From positions 186,001-250,000 of the forward strand of contig NW_026516216.1 in NCBI RefSeq assembly GCF_025602895.1: a stretch of 64,000 nucleotides of DNA, written 5' to 3'. The position numbers were made by a program, and so were the translations under genes. Below are positions 63,854 through 64,000 of the stretch, piece by piece. Source of the stretch: Polychytrium aggregatum. Lineage: Eukaryota; Chytridiomycota; Chytridiomycetes; Polychytriales. The stretch's first letter is position 1, and each line of letters begins with the position of its first letter. The notes beneath the pieces are model-generated. The model was not told the origin of the DNA. It saw nothing but the letters and a program-made list of their open reading frames with translations, and did no database searches.

Positions 63854-64000
63854 ATGCTGCCCAGAGCTGCAGAGCAGGTGCCCTGGTTCATCCCTGCCGA
63901 TGCCATCACCGACCTATCCCAGGATCCGATCGCTCGCGGCGGATTTGGCGAGGTCTTCCGAGGCTCGTACTTTGGCTCGGACGTTGCCGTCAAGCGCCTT
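63854..64000 (+). CDS. Protein kinase, N-terminal fragment (runs off window)
   Basis: ATG at 63854 opens a frame that runs to the edge (49 codons). IARGGFGEVFRGSYFG is a glycine-rich loop, and SDVAVKRL supplies the VAVK lysine that binds ATP. The GGFGEVFRG..FGSDVAVK spacing is typical of tyrosine-kinase-like (TKL) Ser/Thr kinases, which are expanded in many early-diverging fungi. The catalytic loop and everything downstream lie outside the window, so subfamily and activity cannot be judged. Confidence 0.85.
   Translation, partial: MLPRAAEQVPWFIPADAITDLSQDPIARGGFGEVFRGSYFGSDVAVKRL

Overview
The window is a stretch of nuclear DNA from a fungus. The genes are intron-rich with short GT-AG introns (about 70-400 nt), the coding regions are GC-rich, and the products are typical eukaryotic ones (importin alpha, TFIIH p62, COX10, RBM39-type splicing factor). 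A secreted chitinase carries a CBM19, a module usual in fungi. A TTC29-like TPR protein, an axonemal component, points to a zoosporic (flagellated) fungus; I would guess Chytridiomycota, but no marker here fixes the genus.

Layout. (1) 1-6000: one intronless 4.7-kb gene on the minus strand encodes a siroheme-synthase/half-SUMT module fused to the sulfite reductase flavoprotein (MET8-like + MET10). (2) 6000-24400: a very large, almost perfect inverted repeat. Arms of 5955 and 5954 bp (7984-13938 and 18055-24008) surround a 4.1-kb unique centre that holds one gene, a GH18 chitinase. Each arm carries six tRNA genes in three two-gene units (Cys-Lys, Cys-Lys, Val-Asp), so the palindrome holds 12 tRNA genes, plus several minisatellites and no recognisable protein gene. 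(3) 24400-45500: importin alpha, an acyl-CoA dehydrogenase ending in a peroxisomal-type SRL tripeptide, a ZNHIT2-type zinc-finger protein, D-3-phosphoglycerate dehydrogenase, COX10, TFIIH p62 (TFB1), an uncharacterised PAAT-like protein, and a YGR210C/YchF-family GTPase. (4) 45400-64000: a tubby-C-like protein with an in-frame TAG, a 4E-T-like eIF4E-binding protein with an N-terminal YxxxxL-phi motif, an RBM39-like splicing factor, TTC29, an unidentified coiled-coil protein, a multi-span membrane protein with an apparent reading-frame break, and the first 49 codons of a protein kinase that runs off the right edge.

The genes are not an operon or a single pathway. There is a loose biosynthetic theme (sulfite reduction/siroheme, serine synthesis, heme A synthesis) and an RNA theme (splicing factor, U5/R2TP-linked ZNHIT2, eIF4E binding). 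Several neighbours are divergent pairs with 0.2-0.45 kb shared promoters (ACAD/ZNHIT2, COX10/TFB1, PAAT-like/GTPase, RBM39/TTC29). TFB1 and the PAAT-like gene converge with only 3 nt between stop codons.

Exon boundaries were placed by eye from GT-AG sites and were kept only where the reading phase closed and the protein family read through. Every multi-exon model listed has a total length divisible by three, except the membrane protein, as noted there.
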